Assembly (NCBI RefSeq): GCF_024758705.1
Contig: NZ_CP096971.1
Location: forward strand, 992,001-1,056,000
DNA: 64,000 nt
Reading direction: 5' to 3'
From: Sphingomonas sp. SUN019
GTDB taxonomy: Bacteria > Pseudomonadota > Alphaproteobacteria > Sphingomonadales > Sphingomonadaceae
The position numbers were made by a program, and so were the translations under genes. This document shows, in pieces, positions 53,408 through 62,433 of the stretch. The notes beneath the pieces are model-generated. The model made no database searches and had not been told where the DNA came from. It was given only the letters and a program-made list of their open reading frames with translations. Within the stretch, counting starts at the first letter, position 1, and every line of letters begins with the position of its first letter.

Positions 53408-54034
53408 ATGAACACGCTCTATTACGCGCCGGGCGCTTGCTCGCTGTCGGTCCATATCGTCCTCGAATGGTTGGGCGAGCCCTATGAGGCGGTGCGGGTC
53501 AATCCGTCCGACCCGGAATATCAAAAACTCAACCCGGCTGGCCAGGTCCCCGCGCTCGACACAGGTGACGGCGCCCCGCTGACGCAATGTTCGGCGATCC
53601 TCGGCTATTTGGCGCACACCCACCCCGATGCCGGGCTTGCGGGAGACGAAACGCCGCTCGGTCAAGCCTATCTCGGGCGCTGGTCGGCATTCTTCACCGG
53701 CGACGTCCACCCGGCGTTCTTCCCCGTGTTCATGCCCCAGCGCTATACGACGGCCGACGACGAAGCCTCGCTCGCCAAAGTGCGCGAGGCCGGAACCGCG
53801 CTCGTCCGCAAACGGCTCGATCTGCTTCAAGCGCATCTCGACGGCCGCACGCATATCGTCGGCGACACCCGAACCTATGTTGACGCCTACTCGGTGCCGA
53901 TGATCCGCTGGGCGTCCTCGATTCTTCCAGGGGGTCTTGCCGATTGGCCAGCGGTCAAATCCCATCATGAACGGATGCTCGCGGACCCCGGAGTCGAGCG
54001 GGCAATGCGCGACGAGGGGCTGATCGAAAGCTGA
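53408..54034 (+). CDS. Glutathione S-transferase family protein
   Basis: 208 aa GST. The thioredoxin-like N-domain opens MNTLYYAPGACSLSVHIVLEW, with Ser/Cys near residues 10-12 typical of beta-class enzymes, and carries the cis-Pro motif GQVPAL. The helical C-domain follows from about 85. It conjugates or reduces electrophiles with glutathione. First gene of a same-strand accessory cluster; the MFS gene starts two bases after its stop. Confidence 0.88.
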   Translation: MNTLYYAPGACSLSVHIVLEWLGEPYEAVRVNPSDPEYQKLNPAGQVPALDTGDGAPLTQCSAILGYLAHTHPDAGLAGDETPLGQAYLGRWSAFFTGDVHPAFFPVFMPQRYTTADDEASLAKVREAGTALVRKRLDLLQAHLDGRTHIVGDTRTYVDAYSVPMIRWASSILPGGLADWPAVKSHHERMLADPGVERAMRDEGLIES

Positions 54035-54035
54035 C

Positions 54036-55628
54036 GTGGCCGCAACGACCGCGCAGACCGGGCTTCTGGCCCCGCTAGCAAACCGGACGTTCGCAGCGCT
54101 CTGGGTGGCGAGTATTGTATCGAGCGTCGGAACCGCGATGCAAACGGTCGGGGCGACCTGGACTCTGGTGCAGACCGGCGCGAACCCCGCGCTGGTTGCC
54201 GCACTTCAGGCTGCCGGCTCGGTGCCGCTGTTCTTGGCCGGGCTTCCGGCGGGCGTCCTTGCCGACATCGTCGATCGCCGAAAGCTGCTCATCGCCGCCA
54301 ACCTCTGGGCGGCGGCGGCGGCCGCCGTGCTGGCGGCCCTGGCGTTTGCAGGCGCGGCGCCGCCGTCAGTGCTCTTGGCAGCGACCTTTGCCATCGGCTT
54401 GGGCGCGGCGTTCTCCGCGCCGGCATTTCAGGCGATCGTCCCCGAACTGGCGAGCGGCGACGGGCTCGCGCCGGCCGTGGCGCTCAACAGCATCGGTATG
54501 AACATCGCGCGCACCATCGGTCCGGCGCTCGGCGGCGTCACAGTGGCAGCCGTCGGAGCGCCTGCGACCTTCGCGATCAACGCCGCCTCGACCCTCGCTG
54601 TCGTCTGGGCGCTTGCGGCGTGGCGTCGGCCCCCGGAGCCGCGCCGCCTGCCCCCGGAGCACTTCCTCGGCGCGACGCGGGCGAGCGTGCGATACGCCCG
54701 ACATGCGCCCGGCGTTCGCCGGATCTTGCGTCAGGCGATTGTTTTCTTCGCCATCGCAAGCGCACCATGGGCGCTCCTCCCGTTGATCGCTTCCGATCGT
54801 CTCGGTCTCGGGGCGAGCGGATACGGCACGCTCCTTGGTGCACTCGGCGTCGGAGCGGTGGCGGGTGCACTCATGCTTACGAAGCTGCGGAAGCTGTTCG
54901 GGACACGCCTCCTCGCTACGGCAAACATTGTCTGCGCGGCAGCCTGCGGCGCGCTGGCGGTCGTTGCGAGCGAGGCGCTCGCCATGGCGGCGGTCGCGCT
55001 GTTCGGTGCAGGCTGGATCACCGTCCTTACCCTGCTGAACGTGGGCATTCAGAACGCTGTCGCGGGCTGGGTGCGCGCCCGCATGCTCGCGCTTTACGTG
55101 GTTGCCTATTTTGGGGCGTTCGCCGCGGGAAGTCTTGTCTGGGGGAAGCTTGCCGACCTGGTCGGCGTCCCCGAAGCGTTGATCGTGGCAGCGGTTGCCG
55201 GCTTGGCCGCAGCGCCGCTGCTGGCGCGCCTGTCTATCGGAGGAACCGACCTCGACCTTTCGCCAGCCGCTTCACAAGAGCCTGGCCTGATCCTCGCGCC
55301 CGGCGAAGATCATGGCGCCGTGCTGGTATCGACCGACTATCGGATCGATGCCGAAGAGAGCGAAGCCTTTGGGTCGGCCATGGCTGAGCTGCGTGAAAGC
55401 CGCCTGCGCACAGGCGCCTTCGCTTGGCGTCATTGGACCGATCCTGCCGACCCGAGCTTCCACCGCGAAAGCTATGTGGTCGAAAGCTGGACCGAGCATA
55501 TGCGGCAAACCGATCGGCGAACGGTTGCAGACGCAGCGGCGGAAAGTCGCGTCAACGCAATGGCGGGGAGCGCGGCCAAAACTACGTTGCTGCGCGAGCG
55601 AAGCAAAAGCCGAGCAGACTATGCTTGA
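54036..55628 (+). CDS. MFS exporter (EntS/MFS_3-like) with C-terminal soluble domain
   Basis: 530 aa. About ten to twelve transmembrane helices (residues 12-400) with the inter-helix motif GVLADIVDRRKLL near 75. A cytosolic tail of about 110 residues from 420 resembles the monooxygenase-like (ABM) domain found on this MFS_3 subset (VLVSTDYRIDAEE, FHRESYVVESWTEH). GTG start two bases after the GST stop. Probably exports a small organic compound; the substrate is unknown. Ends eight bases inside the LysR gene. Confidence 0.87.
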   Translation: MAATTAQTGLLAPLANRTFAALWVASIVSSVGTAMQTVGATWTLVQTGANPALVAALQAAGSVPLFLAGLPAGVLADIVDRRKLLIAANLWAAAAAAVLAALAFAGAAPPSVLLAATFAIGLGAAFSAPAFQAIVPELASGDGLAPAVALNSIGMNIARTIGPALGGVTVAAVGAPATFAINAASTLAVVWALAAWRRPPEPRRLPPEHFLGATRASVRYARHAPGVRRILRQAIVFFAIASAPWALLPLIASDRLGLGASGYGTLLGALGVGAVAGALMLTKLRKLFGTRLLATANIVCAAACGALAVVASEALAMAAVALFGAGWITVLTLLNVGIQNAVAGWVRARMLALYVVAYFGAFAAGSLVWGKLADLVGVPEALIVAAVAGLAAAPLLARLSIGGTDLDLSPAASQEPGLILAPGEDHGAVLVSTDYRIDAEESEAFGSAMAELRESRLRTGAFAWRHWTDPADPSFHRESYVVESWTEHMRQTDRRTVADAAAESRVNAMAGSAAKTTLLRERSKSRADYA

Positions 55629-56541
55629 CCGCTTTGAAGACCTGCGCACGTTCGTCGCACTCGCGCAGACCGGAGGCTTCGCATCGGCCGCGGACCGGCT
55701 CGGCATCGTCAAATCGGCGGTCAGCCGCCGCGTCCGGGAAATCGAGGAGCGTCTTGGCGTTCGCCTCGTCCAGCGCACCTCGCGCAACGTCAGCCTGACC
55801 GAAGCAGGGCGCGGCTATGCCGAACGCGCTCGAGCGATCCTCGCCGAGCTTGAGGAAATGGACGAGGCGGTGCGCGGGGCCAACGACAGCCCCGAAGGCA
55901 CTTTACGGATTAGTGCTCCGGTCAGCTTTTCCATTCACTGCATGGCGCCAGCGATCGTCGAGTTTCAGCGTCGCCATCCCGGCGTTGCGATCGAACTCGA
56001 CGTCAGCGACCGGTTCGTCGACATTGTCCACGATGGTCATGATCTCGCGGTGCGGATCGCCGCGCTGCCCGATTCCGATCTTGTCGCGCGCCGGATCGTC
56101 ACAATCCGGCATGTCGTCTGCGCGAGCCCTGCCTATCTCGCGGCGCAGGGCCGGCCGGAGCAGCCCGAAGACCTGAGCCGTCACCACGGAATCGAATATT
56201 CGCTCAAAGTCTCCGATGCTTACTGGACGTTCAAGGAGGGAATGGTCGCGCGCCCCGCCTGCATATTGCGGGCGAACAACGGCGACACCCTGCGCGAAGC
56301 CGCCGTCGCCGGTGCGGGGCTGATCTACGTTCCGACCTTTATCGTCGCCGACGCGGTCGCCCGCGGCGCGCTCGAAACGGTGCTCGACGAACACGTGCGC
56401 GAACCCATCGCGATGCACGCCGTGTTTCCCGCCGCGCGCCACATGCCCGCGCGGCTGCGCTTCTTCATCGACTTTCTGGTCGAGACGTTCGGCGACAAGC
56501 CCGCCTGGGACCGCGTCTTCGAACGCGGAGCCCGGCCATGA
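55621..56541 (+). CDS. LysR-family transcriptional regulator
   Basis: 306 aa. The N-terminal HTH (FVALAQTGGFASAADRLGIVKSAVSRRVREIEERLG in pieces, about 10-45) is followed by a periplasmic-binding-protein-like effector domain (90-300). It is encoded within the cluster and in the same direction, overlapping both neighbours, so it is probably expressed with them rather than divergently. Effector unknown; the cluster suggests an electrophile or quinone. An upstream in-frame extension inside the MFS gene is a shadow. Confidence 0.92.
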   Translation: MLDRFEDLRTFVALAQTGGFASAADRLGIVKSAVSRRVREIEERLGVRLVQRTSRNVSLTEAGRGYAERARAILAELEEMDEAVRGANDSPEGTLRISAPVSFSIHCMAPAIVEFQRRHPGVAIELDVSDRFVDIVHDGHDLAVRIAALPDSDLVARRIVTIRHVVCASPAYLAAQGRPEQPEDLSRHHGIEYSLKVSDAYWTFKEGMVARPACILRANNGDTLREAAVAGAGLIYVPTFIVADAVARGALETVLDEHVREPIAMHAVFPAARHMPARLRFFIDFLVETFGDKPAWDRVFERGARP

Positions 56542-57548
56542 CGGTCGCTGCGTGGTCGACCGCCGCGGTGTGCGTATTGTTCGCAGTCTCCGCGGTTCTC
56601 GTCTGGATGGCAGGCGCGCCACTTGCACGGTCAACCGACGCATTATCGCTGCAGCTGGGACTTGGCGAAGCGCTCGGCGGGCTGCTGCTGTTGGCAATCG
56701 CGACAAATCTACCCGAGGTTGCGATCGTCCTGTCGGCTGCGGTGCGCGGCGATCTGTCGATGGCGGTCGGAAACGTGCTCGGCGGCATCGCGGTGCAGAC
56801 CATTGTCCTGGTCGTTATCGACCGCTGGGGCGTTCGCGCGGGAGCCCCGCTGGCGACCCGGGCAGCAACGCCTGGTGTCCAGATCGAGGCGCTGCTGGTG
56901 ATCGCCATGATGGCGGCGACGACGCTCGGCGCACTCAGCGTGGCCGGCCCACGGTTCGGGGCCTTGAGCGTAGGAGACGTGATCGTTCCCGCTGTGTGGA
57001 TCGCGGGCGTGGCGCTTCTCGCGCGAATGCGGCCCCACGGTCCGCCGACCGATCCCGCAGCAAGAAAGACACGCGCCAAAGCTGGCGCGATGTTCGCCGC
57101 CGCGTCGCTGGCTACGCTTGCAGGCGGGGTCGGCCTGGAGGCAGCCGGGAGCGCGCTCGCGGTTCGGATCGGATGGGAAGGCGCCTTGTTCGGCGCGACC
57201 GTTCTTGCCGCGGTGACCTCTCTACCGGAAATCACGACCGGGATCGCCGCCGCGCGTCAGGACGAACATGAGCTGGCCGCGAGTGATATTCTGGGCGGCA
57301 ACGCCTTTTTGCCGGTCCTTCTGACCGCCGCGTCAGTTGTTGCTGGGGCATCGGCGTTCGCGTCGATTGGACCGGGCCTGCTCGTGCTGTGCGCGACGGG
57401 GGCATTGATGACCGCAGCGTTCGCCGCGGCGCTCGCGGCACGGACGCAGCGCCGCTTGTTGGGGGTCGGACCTGAGGCCTTCCCGATGATCGCGATCTAC
57501 GGCCTTGGCCTCATCTTGTTCGTTTCGGTCAGTCGGCAAACGGGGTGA
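56538..57548 (+). CDS. CaCA-family sodium/calcium exchanger-like membrane protein
   Basis: 336 aa, about ten transmembrane helices in two inverted halves. The alpha repeats are visible as GLLLLAIATNLPEVAI (about 48-63) and GATVLAAVTSLPEITT (about 219-234), each followed by a GN-type segment (GNVLGGIAVQT; GGNAFLPV). The Asn/Ser-to-Pro changes are typical of distant CaCA members. The transported ion cannot be told. The ATG overlaps the LysR stop. Confidence 0.85.
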   Translation: MTVAAWSTAAVCVLFAVSAVLVWMAGAPLARSTDALSLQLGLGEALGGLLLLAIATNLPEVAIVLSAAVRGDLSMAVGNVLGGIAVQTIVLVVIDRWGVRAGAPLATRAATPGVQIEALLVIAMMAATTLGALSVAGPRFGALSVGDVIVPAVWIAGVALLARMRPHGPPTDPAARKTRAKAGAMFAAASLATLAGGVGLEAAGSALAVRIGWEGALFGATVLAAVTSLPEITTGIAAARQDEHELAASDILGGNAFLPVLLTAASVVAGASAFASIGPGLLVLCATGALMTAAFAAALAARTQRRLLGVGPEAFPMIAIYGLGLILFVSVSRQTG

Positions 57549-57578
57549 CGACCCCCAAGAATATGAAAGGACGACGGA

Positions 57579-58217
57579 ATGGAGAAGGAAATCTACGAAG
57601 GCCCGAACGTCGACGTCACGTTCGAAGGCAGGCGCTGCATCCATTCGCGCATGTGCGTGCTCGGTCGCCCCGATGTTTTCGTTCCGAACGCCGACGGCCG
57701 CTGGATCCATCCCGAACGTGCAGATGCGGGAGCTCTGGTTGAGATCGCCCATTCCTGCCCTTCGGGCGCGATCGGTTATGTGCGCCGCGACGCTGGGCCG
57801 CCCGAACCCGCGCCGGTCGTCAATCTGATCCGTTTGCGCGAGAATGGTCCTTACGCGTTTCATGCGCCGCTCGAGATCGCGGGTCGTCCCGAGGGTATGC
57901 GGCGCACGCTCTGCCGCTGCGGCGCTTCGCGTGCGAAACCCTTTTGCGACGGCAGCCATCACGAAGCTGGGTTCGAAGCCACCGGGGAGCCGCCGAGCCG
58001 GGAATCCGAAGCTCTGCCCGTCCGCAACGGCCCGTTGACGGTGACGCCGCTTCCCGACGGACCGCTCAAGGTCGACGGCGCATTGGAGCTGGTCAGCGGC
58101 ACAGGCCGGACGATCGATCGCCGGGACAGCGCGTTTCTGTGCCGATGCGGCGCGTCCGCGACCAAGCCATTTTGCGACGGAAGCCACAAGCGAGTGGGAT
58201 TCAGCGACGCCGCCTGA
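57579..58217 (+). CDS. 4Fe-4S mono-cluster plus dual CDGSH iron-sulfur protein
   Basis: 212 aa. Residues 1-70 are a divergent 4Fe-4S domain (Fer4_19 type; Cys20, Cys26, Cys60). Two CDGSH domains follow, each with the 3Cys-1His set: Cys112, Cys114, Cys123, His127 and Cys188, Cys190, Cys199, His203. CDGSH clusters are redox- and pH-labile 2Fe-2S centres. Soluble, no signal. It may act as an electron carrier or redox sensor in the surrounding detoxification cluster. Confidence 0.9.
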   Translation: MEKEIYEGPNVDVTFEGRRCIHSRMCVLGRPDVFVPNADGRWIHPERADAGALVEIAHSCPSGAIGYVRRDAGPPEPAPVVNLIRLRENGPYAFHAPLEIAGRPEGMRRTLCRCGASRAKPFCDGSHHEAGFEATGEPPSRESEALPVRNGPLTVTPLPDGPLKVDGALELVSGTGRTIDRRDSAFLCRCGASATKPFCDGSHKRVGFSDAA

Positions 58218-58243
58218 TCGGGCACGCCATTGGAGATGATATT

Positions 58244-59188
58244 ATGGGCATGTTGATCGATGGACGCTGGACGCAGGACGCGACGCGCAATGCCGGCGCC
58301 TACAAGCGTCCGGACACGGTCTTTCGCGAACGGCTCACCGTGGACGGCCGCCACGCTCCCGACAAAGGCCGCTATCACTTGTATATCTCGCTCGCGTGCC
58401 CCTGGGCGAGCCGCACCAACATGGCGCGCACGCTCAAAGGGCTGACGGACGTCGTCGGCATGTCGATCGTCCATCCCGACATGCTCGAAGACGGCTGGAC
58501 CTTCGCGCCGGAACCGGAGCCGCTGTTCGGTTCGCAGTTCCTCCACCAGATCTATGCGCGGGCGGCGCCTGACTACACCGGCCGCGTGACGGTGCCGGTG
58601 CTGTGGGACCGCGAACGCGACACCATCGTCAACAATGAATCCGGCGATATCGTGCGCATCCTCGACGAGGATTTCGGCGCTTGGGCGGACCCGGCCTATG
58701 CGCTTCGCCCCGCTCACCTCGCGCAGGAGATCGATGCCCTGCAAGACCGCTTGTACGAAACGGTCAACAATGGCGTTTATCGGGCGGGGTTCGCGGGCTC
58801 GCAGGAGGCATACGAGGCGGCGGTCGTTCCCTTGTTCGACATGCTGCGCGAACTCGATGCGCGTCTCGCAACCCGTCGCTTCTTGATGGGCGATACGCTG
58901 ACCGAACCTGACATCCGCCTGTTCACCACCTGCGTCAGGTTCGACGCGGTCTATCACGGTCACTTCAAATGCAATCTCGCGCATCTGTGGGATTTGGAAC
59001 ATCTCTCGGGCTGGCTGCGCGACGTTTACGCGCTGCCGGGCATCGCCGAAACGGTCGATCTCGAGCAGATCACGCGCCACTATTACGGCAGCCAGCGCTG
59101 GGTGAATCCGAGCGGCATCGTGCCACTTGGCCCGCCGGTTGACTTCACAGCGGCGAGCGGCCGCACGCATCTCGGAGCCCCATCATGA
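58244..59188 (+). CDS. Glutathionyl-hydroquinone reductase (YqjG/ECM4-like)
   Basis: 314 aa xi-class GST. The catalytic cysteine is Cys52 in SLACPWASR (CPWA motif). The N-terminal GAYKRPDTVFRERL, VPVLWDRERDTIVNNESGDI and the helical C-domain are characteristic. It removes glutathione from glutathionyl-hydroquinones. Start follows GGAGATGATATT; upstream in-frame codons lie within the CDGSH gene. Coupled to the DUF5996 gene by a four-base overlap. Confidence 0.92.
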   Translation: MGMLIDGRWTQDATRNAGAYKRPDTVFRERLTVDGRHAPDKGRYHLYISLACPWASRTNMARTLKGLTDVVGMSIVHPDMLEDGWTFAPEPEPLFGSQFLHQIYARAAPDYTGRVTVPVLWDRERDTIVNNESGDIVRILDEDFGAWADPAYALRPAHLAQEIDALQDRLYETVNNGVYRAGFAGSQEAYEAAVVPLFDMLRELDARLATRRFLMGDTLTEPDIRLFTTCVRFDAVYHGHFKCNLAHLWDLEHLSGWLRDVYALPGIAETVDLEQITRHYYGSQRWVNPSGIVPLGPPVDFTAASGRTHLGAPS

Positions 59189-60141
59189 CACGTCACCCCG
59201 AACATTGGCCCGCTCTCGATTACGCAAGTTGGGCGGACACGCTCGCAACGCTGCATTTGTGGACGCAGATGGTGGGCAAGGTGCGCCTCGCGCACGAGCC
59301 CTGGCTCAATCACAGCTGGCACGTCCCGCTTTATGTGTCGGCGCGCGGCCTGACGACCTCTCTGGTCAACGGCGCAGGCACGCCGTTCGAAATCGAGTTC
59401 GACTTCGCGGAATCGCATCTGCTGCTCCGGACGGCAGACGGCGGGCGCGGCGGGTTCGCGCTGGAGCCGATGAGTGTCGCGGCGTTCCACGCTAATCTGA
59501 TCAGCGAGCTGCGCGCGATCGGACTCGATTCCAGTTTCGACGGGCGCCCGAACGAGATTGCCGGCGCGGTTCCCTTCGCCGAGGACGTGAGCCACGCCGC
59601 TTATGATGCCGCCGAGGTCCGGCGATGGTGGCGCGCCATTCTGTCCATCGAGCGCGTGTTTAAGCGCTTCCGGACCGGCTTCACCGGCAAGGCAAGCCCG
59701 GTTCATTTCTTCTGGGGCAGCTTCGATCTCGCCGTCACGCGCTTTTCCGGGCGTAAGGCGCCGCTCCATCCAGGAGGCGTGCCCGAGCTCCCGGACGCGG
59801 TCGCGCGGGAGGCCTATGATCGCGAAGTCAGCAGCGCCGGATTTTGGCCTGGGGACGCGCAGAATCCGCAGGCAGCGTTCTATTCCTACGCCTATCCGGC
59901 ACCCGACGGATTTGGCGAAGCGGACGTCCGGCCCGGCGAGGCGCGGTTTTCAAAGGAACTCGGCGAATGGCTGCTTCCCTATGACGCCGTTCGATCCGCG
60001 GAGCACCCGGAAGAAGCGCTCATGCGGTTCTTGGAAGACAGTTTCGAAGCGGCTGCCGGTTTGGCCGGATGGGACAGGGATCAGCAATGTGAACTGGGTC
60101 GCCCGCGACGGCCACGGGCGTCCACAGCTCGTAGCGGTTGA
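59185..60141 (+). CDS. DUF5996-family protein
   Basis: 318 aa soluble protein with no signal peptide. Recognisable parts include the start WPALDYASWADTLATLHLWTQ, HPEEALMRFLEDSFEAAA near the end, and PVHFFWGSFDLAVTRFSGR in the middle. Function unknown. In this window it is coupled to the hydroquinone reductase, so a detoxification role is possible but unproved. It ends 55 bases before the converging pirin gene. Confidence 0.8.
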   Translation: MTRHPEHWPALDYASWADTLATLHLWTQMVGKVRLAHEPWLNHSWHVPLYVSARGLTTSLVNGAGTPFEIEFDFAESHLLLRTADGGRGGFALEPMSVAAFHANLISELRAIGLDSSFDGRPNEIAGAVPFAEDVSHAAYDAAEVRRWWRAILSIERVFKRFRTGFTGKASPVHFFWGSFDLAVTRFSGRKAPLHPGGVPELPDAVAREAYDREVSSAGFWPGDAQNPQAAFYSYAYPAPDGFGEADVRPGEARFSKELGEWLLPYDAVRSAEHPEEALMRFLEDSFEAAAGLAGWDRDQQCELGRPRRPRASTARSG

Positions 60142-60196
60142 TTGATGCGGCCTGATTCCCGTCGGATCGGTCTGCGAGCGTCCGAAGCGGCTCCGC

Positions 60197-61048
60197 TTAG
60201 GCAGGCTCGAGGAACCGCCCCGAACGCAAATCCTCGAATGCCTGCTCGAGGTCGCGGGCGCTGGCCATAGCGAACGGACCTGCCCGGAAGACGGGTTCGC
60301 GCAGTGGCCTCCCTGCGATCAGCAGGAGCCGGCCGCCGGCATTGCTCGCAATCGACACTGGACCGTCGCCGGAAAGTATGGCGGTCCCGCCGTTCGGGAT
60401 GGCGGTGCCAGCAATCCTGGCCTCGCCGTCGAAGACATAGGCAAAAGCCGAGTGTCCATCGGGAAGATCGATCGCGAACGATCCGCCCGCGTCGATCGCC
60501 ACGTCGAGATAGGTTGGTGACACGGTGCGCTCCGGGGCCGGTCCGCTCTTGCCTCCATAGGCGCCGGAGATCACGCGCACCCGGTGGCGGTAGCCCTCGA
60601 CCGTCGGAATCGCGTCGGTGGCGAGTTCCAAATAGCTTGAGCGGGTCGCCATTTTTTCGGCTGCGGGCATGTTGAGCCAGAGCTGAAAGCCCCACATCAG
60701 CCCATCGGACTGCTCGGGCATTTCAGAGTGGATGATACCGCGCGCTGCCGTCATCCATTGGACGTCGCCCGCGCCGATAACGCCATTCCCGCCCGTGCTA
60801 TCGCGGTGGTGCATGCGGCCCGCCAGCATATAGGTGATCGTCTCGATCCCGCGATGCGGGTGCGGAGGAAACCCGGCCAGATAGGCGCCAGGGTCGTCCG
60901 AGCGAATTTCATCGAGCAAAAGGAAGGGATCGACAGTGTCGAGCGCGGCAATGGGCATCACGCGATTGATACTGACGCCTGCCCCTTCGGTCGCCGCTTC
61001 GCGCTGCACGATCCGGGCGACTGTCCGCCCCCGCTCCGCCTGAGACAT
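60197..61048 (-). CDS. Pirin-family bicupin
   Basis: 283 aa. The N-terminal cupin has the full metal set His63, His65, His107 and Glu109 (PPHPHRGIET; IIHSEMP). Some bacterial pirins are quercetinases or redox proteins; others bind regulators. It is on the opposite strand from the cluster and faces the DUF5996 gene, with its promoter in the 152-base region shared with the secreted propeller-like gene. Confidence 0.9.
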   Translation of the reverse strand: MSQAERGRTVARIVQREAATEGAGVSINRVMPIAALDTVDPFLLLDEIRSDDPGAYLAGFPPHPHRGIETITYMLAGRMHHRDSTGGNGVIGAGDVQWMTAARGIIHSEMPEQSDGLMWGFQLWLNMPAAEKMATRSSYLELATDAIPTVEGYRHRVRVISGAYGGKSGPAPERTVSPTYLDVAIDAGGSFAIDLPDGHSAFAYVFDGEARIAGTAIPNGGTAILSGDGPVSIASNAGGRLLLIAGRPLREPVFRAGPFAMASARDLEQAFEDLRSGRFLEPA

Positions 61049-61200
61049 GCTTTAGCTCCTTTGCCCCCGGCTACCACGCCGCGGCGATCGTGGCGGCGTG
61101 CAGATCAGAACGCTGCGTTCACCACAGCGTGGCTGATGTTTGCTGCCTCAAGAATGCATCGTGCAGCCTCGCACTATCCGCACCCGCTGGGAGAGACACG

Positions 61201-62433
61201 ATGCAGAAACTGACGATCGCGGCGCTGTGCGCCGCTTCACTTGCCACCGCCGCGCCCGCCGGAGCGGCATCGCTCTCGTCGGTTTCGCGCATCACCTTCG
61301 GACCCGGTGACACGCTGTTCGCCGCCGATTGGAAAGGCGCATCGATCCACGCCATCGCACTGCCGCCAGCCGCCAAAAAGGCGGCGCCGCCGTTCAACAT
61401 CCTCGATCTCGAAGGTGCGCTGGCCAAGGCGCTTGGCGGGGTGCGGCCGCGTGTCGTCGATATGGCCGTGCGGCCCGGCACCGGAGAGGCCTATGTCGCG
61501 GTCGAATACGGCGCGGCGCGGACCCCGGCCATTCTGGCGGTCTCGGCCGACGGAACGGCACGCCGCATCGACCTCAAGCCACTGCGCGAATCGGTCGCCC
61601 CGATCGGCGACGCGCCCACTGCGGGCGGCACGTCTTTTTGGGGGCGCATCCCGGCGCGCAGCCTCACCGTCACCGACATGAAATGGCACGACGGCGAATT
61701 GTTCGTGGCGGGCCTGTCCAACCAGACCTTCTCATCGACTTTGCGCCGGATGCACTATCCGTTCGACGGCCGTTCGACGACCAGCTCGATCGAGATGTAT
61801 CACGCCTCGCACAACCAGATCGAAACGCGCGCGCCGATCCGGACGATGGCCTTCGCAACGCTCAACGGGCAGCCCCATCTCGTCGCGGCCTACACCTGCA
61901 CCCCGCTCGTCACCATTCCGATCGCCGATTTGAAGGACGGCGCGCGAGTGACCGGCAAGACCATCGCCGAGCTGGGTTACGGCAACACGCCCGCCGATAT
62001 GGTCTCGTTTTCCCAGACCGGACAGGACGGGAAGGTCACGCCTTACCTTCTGCTCGCCAACTACGAGCGCAGCGCGAACATGATCCCGCTCGACTCGATT
62101 GCCGCCGCGGCGGCGCAGCCCGGCCTGTCGAAGCCGGTTCCGTTCGGACAGATGAAAGGTCCGGAGGGCCAGCAGGTTCCGTTCGCCGGCGTCGTGCGCG
62201 CCGACAACCTCGACGACAAGTTCCTGCTCGTGGTCCGCAATAACGTGCAGCACGGCACGACCCAACTCGTCACTTTCGACAAGTCGTTCCAGTTCCGTCT
62301 CTCGGATTTCGTTTCCGAGTATAATTTCCCCTCCTATGATTATTCGAAGAGCGAGTTCCAGACTAAGTACATCAAGCCCGTCCAGGACACGTTGAAGAAG
62401 GAGGAGGGCTTCGCGGGCGACGTGAAGCAGTGA
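61201..62433 (+). CDS. Exported protein of unknown function, beta-propeller-like
   Basis: 410 aa with a signal peptide (about 1-22, ending APAGAAS). The mature part shows repeated propeller-like strands (ITFGPGDTLFAADWKGASIHAI, VTDMKWHDGELFVAG). No enzyme motif recognised. The ATG after GGGAGAGACACG was chosen because it opens the signal peptide. It is coupled by a GTGA overlap to the next gene, so the two secreted products probably work together. Confidence 0.6.
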   Translation: MQKLTIAALCAASLATAAPAGAASLSSVSRITFGPGDTLFAADWKGASIHAIALPPAAKKAAPPFNILDLEGALAKALGGVRPRVVDMAVRPGTGEAYVAVEYGAARTPAILAVSADGTARRIDLKPLRESVAPIGDAPTAGGTSFWGRIPARSLTVTDMKWHDGELFVAGLSNQTFSSTLRRMHYPFDGRSTTSSIEMYHASHNQIETRAPIRTMAFATLNGQPHLVAAYTCTPLVTIPIADLKDGARVTGKTIAELGYGNTPADMVSFSQTGQDGKVTPYLLLANYERSANMIPLDSIAAAAAQPGLSKPVPFGQMKGPEGQQVPFAGVVRADNLDDKFLLVVRNNVQHGTTQLVTFDKSFQFRLSDFVSEYNFPSYDYSKSEFQTKYIKPVQDTLKKEEGFAGDVKQ

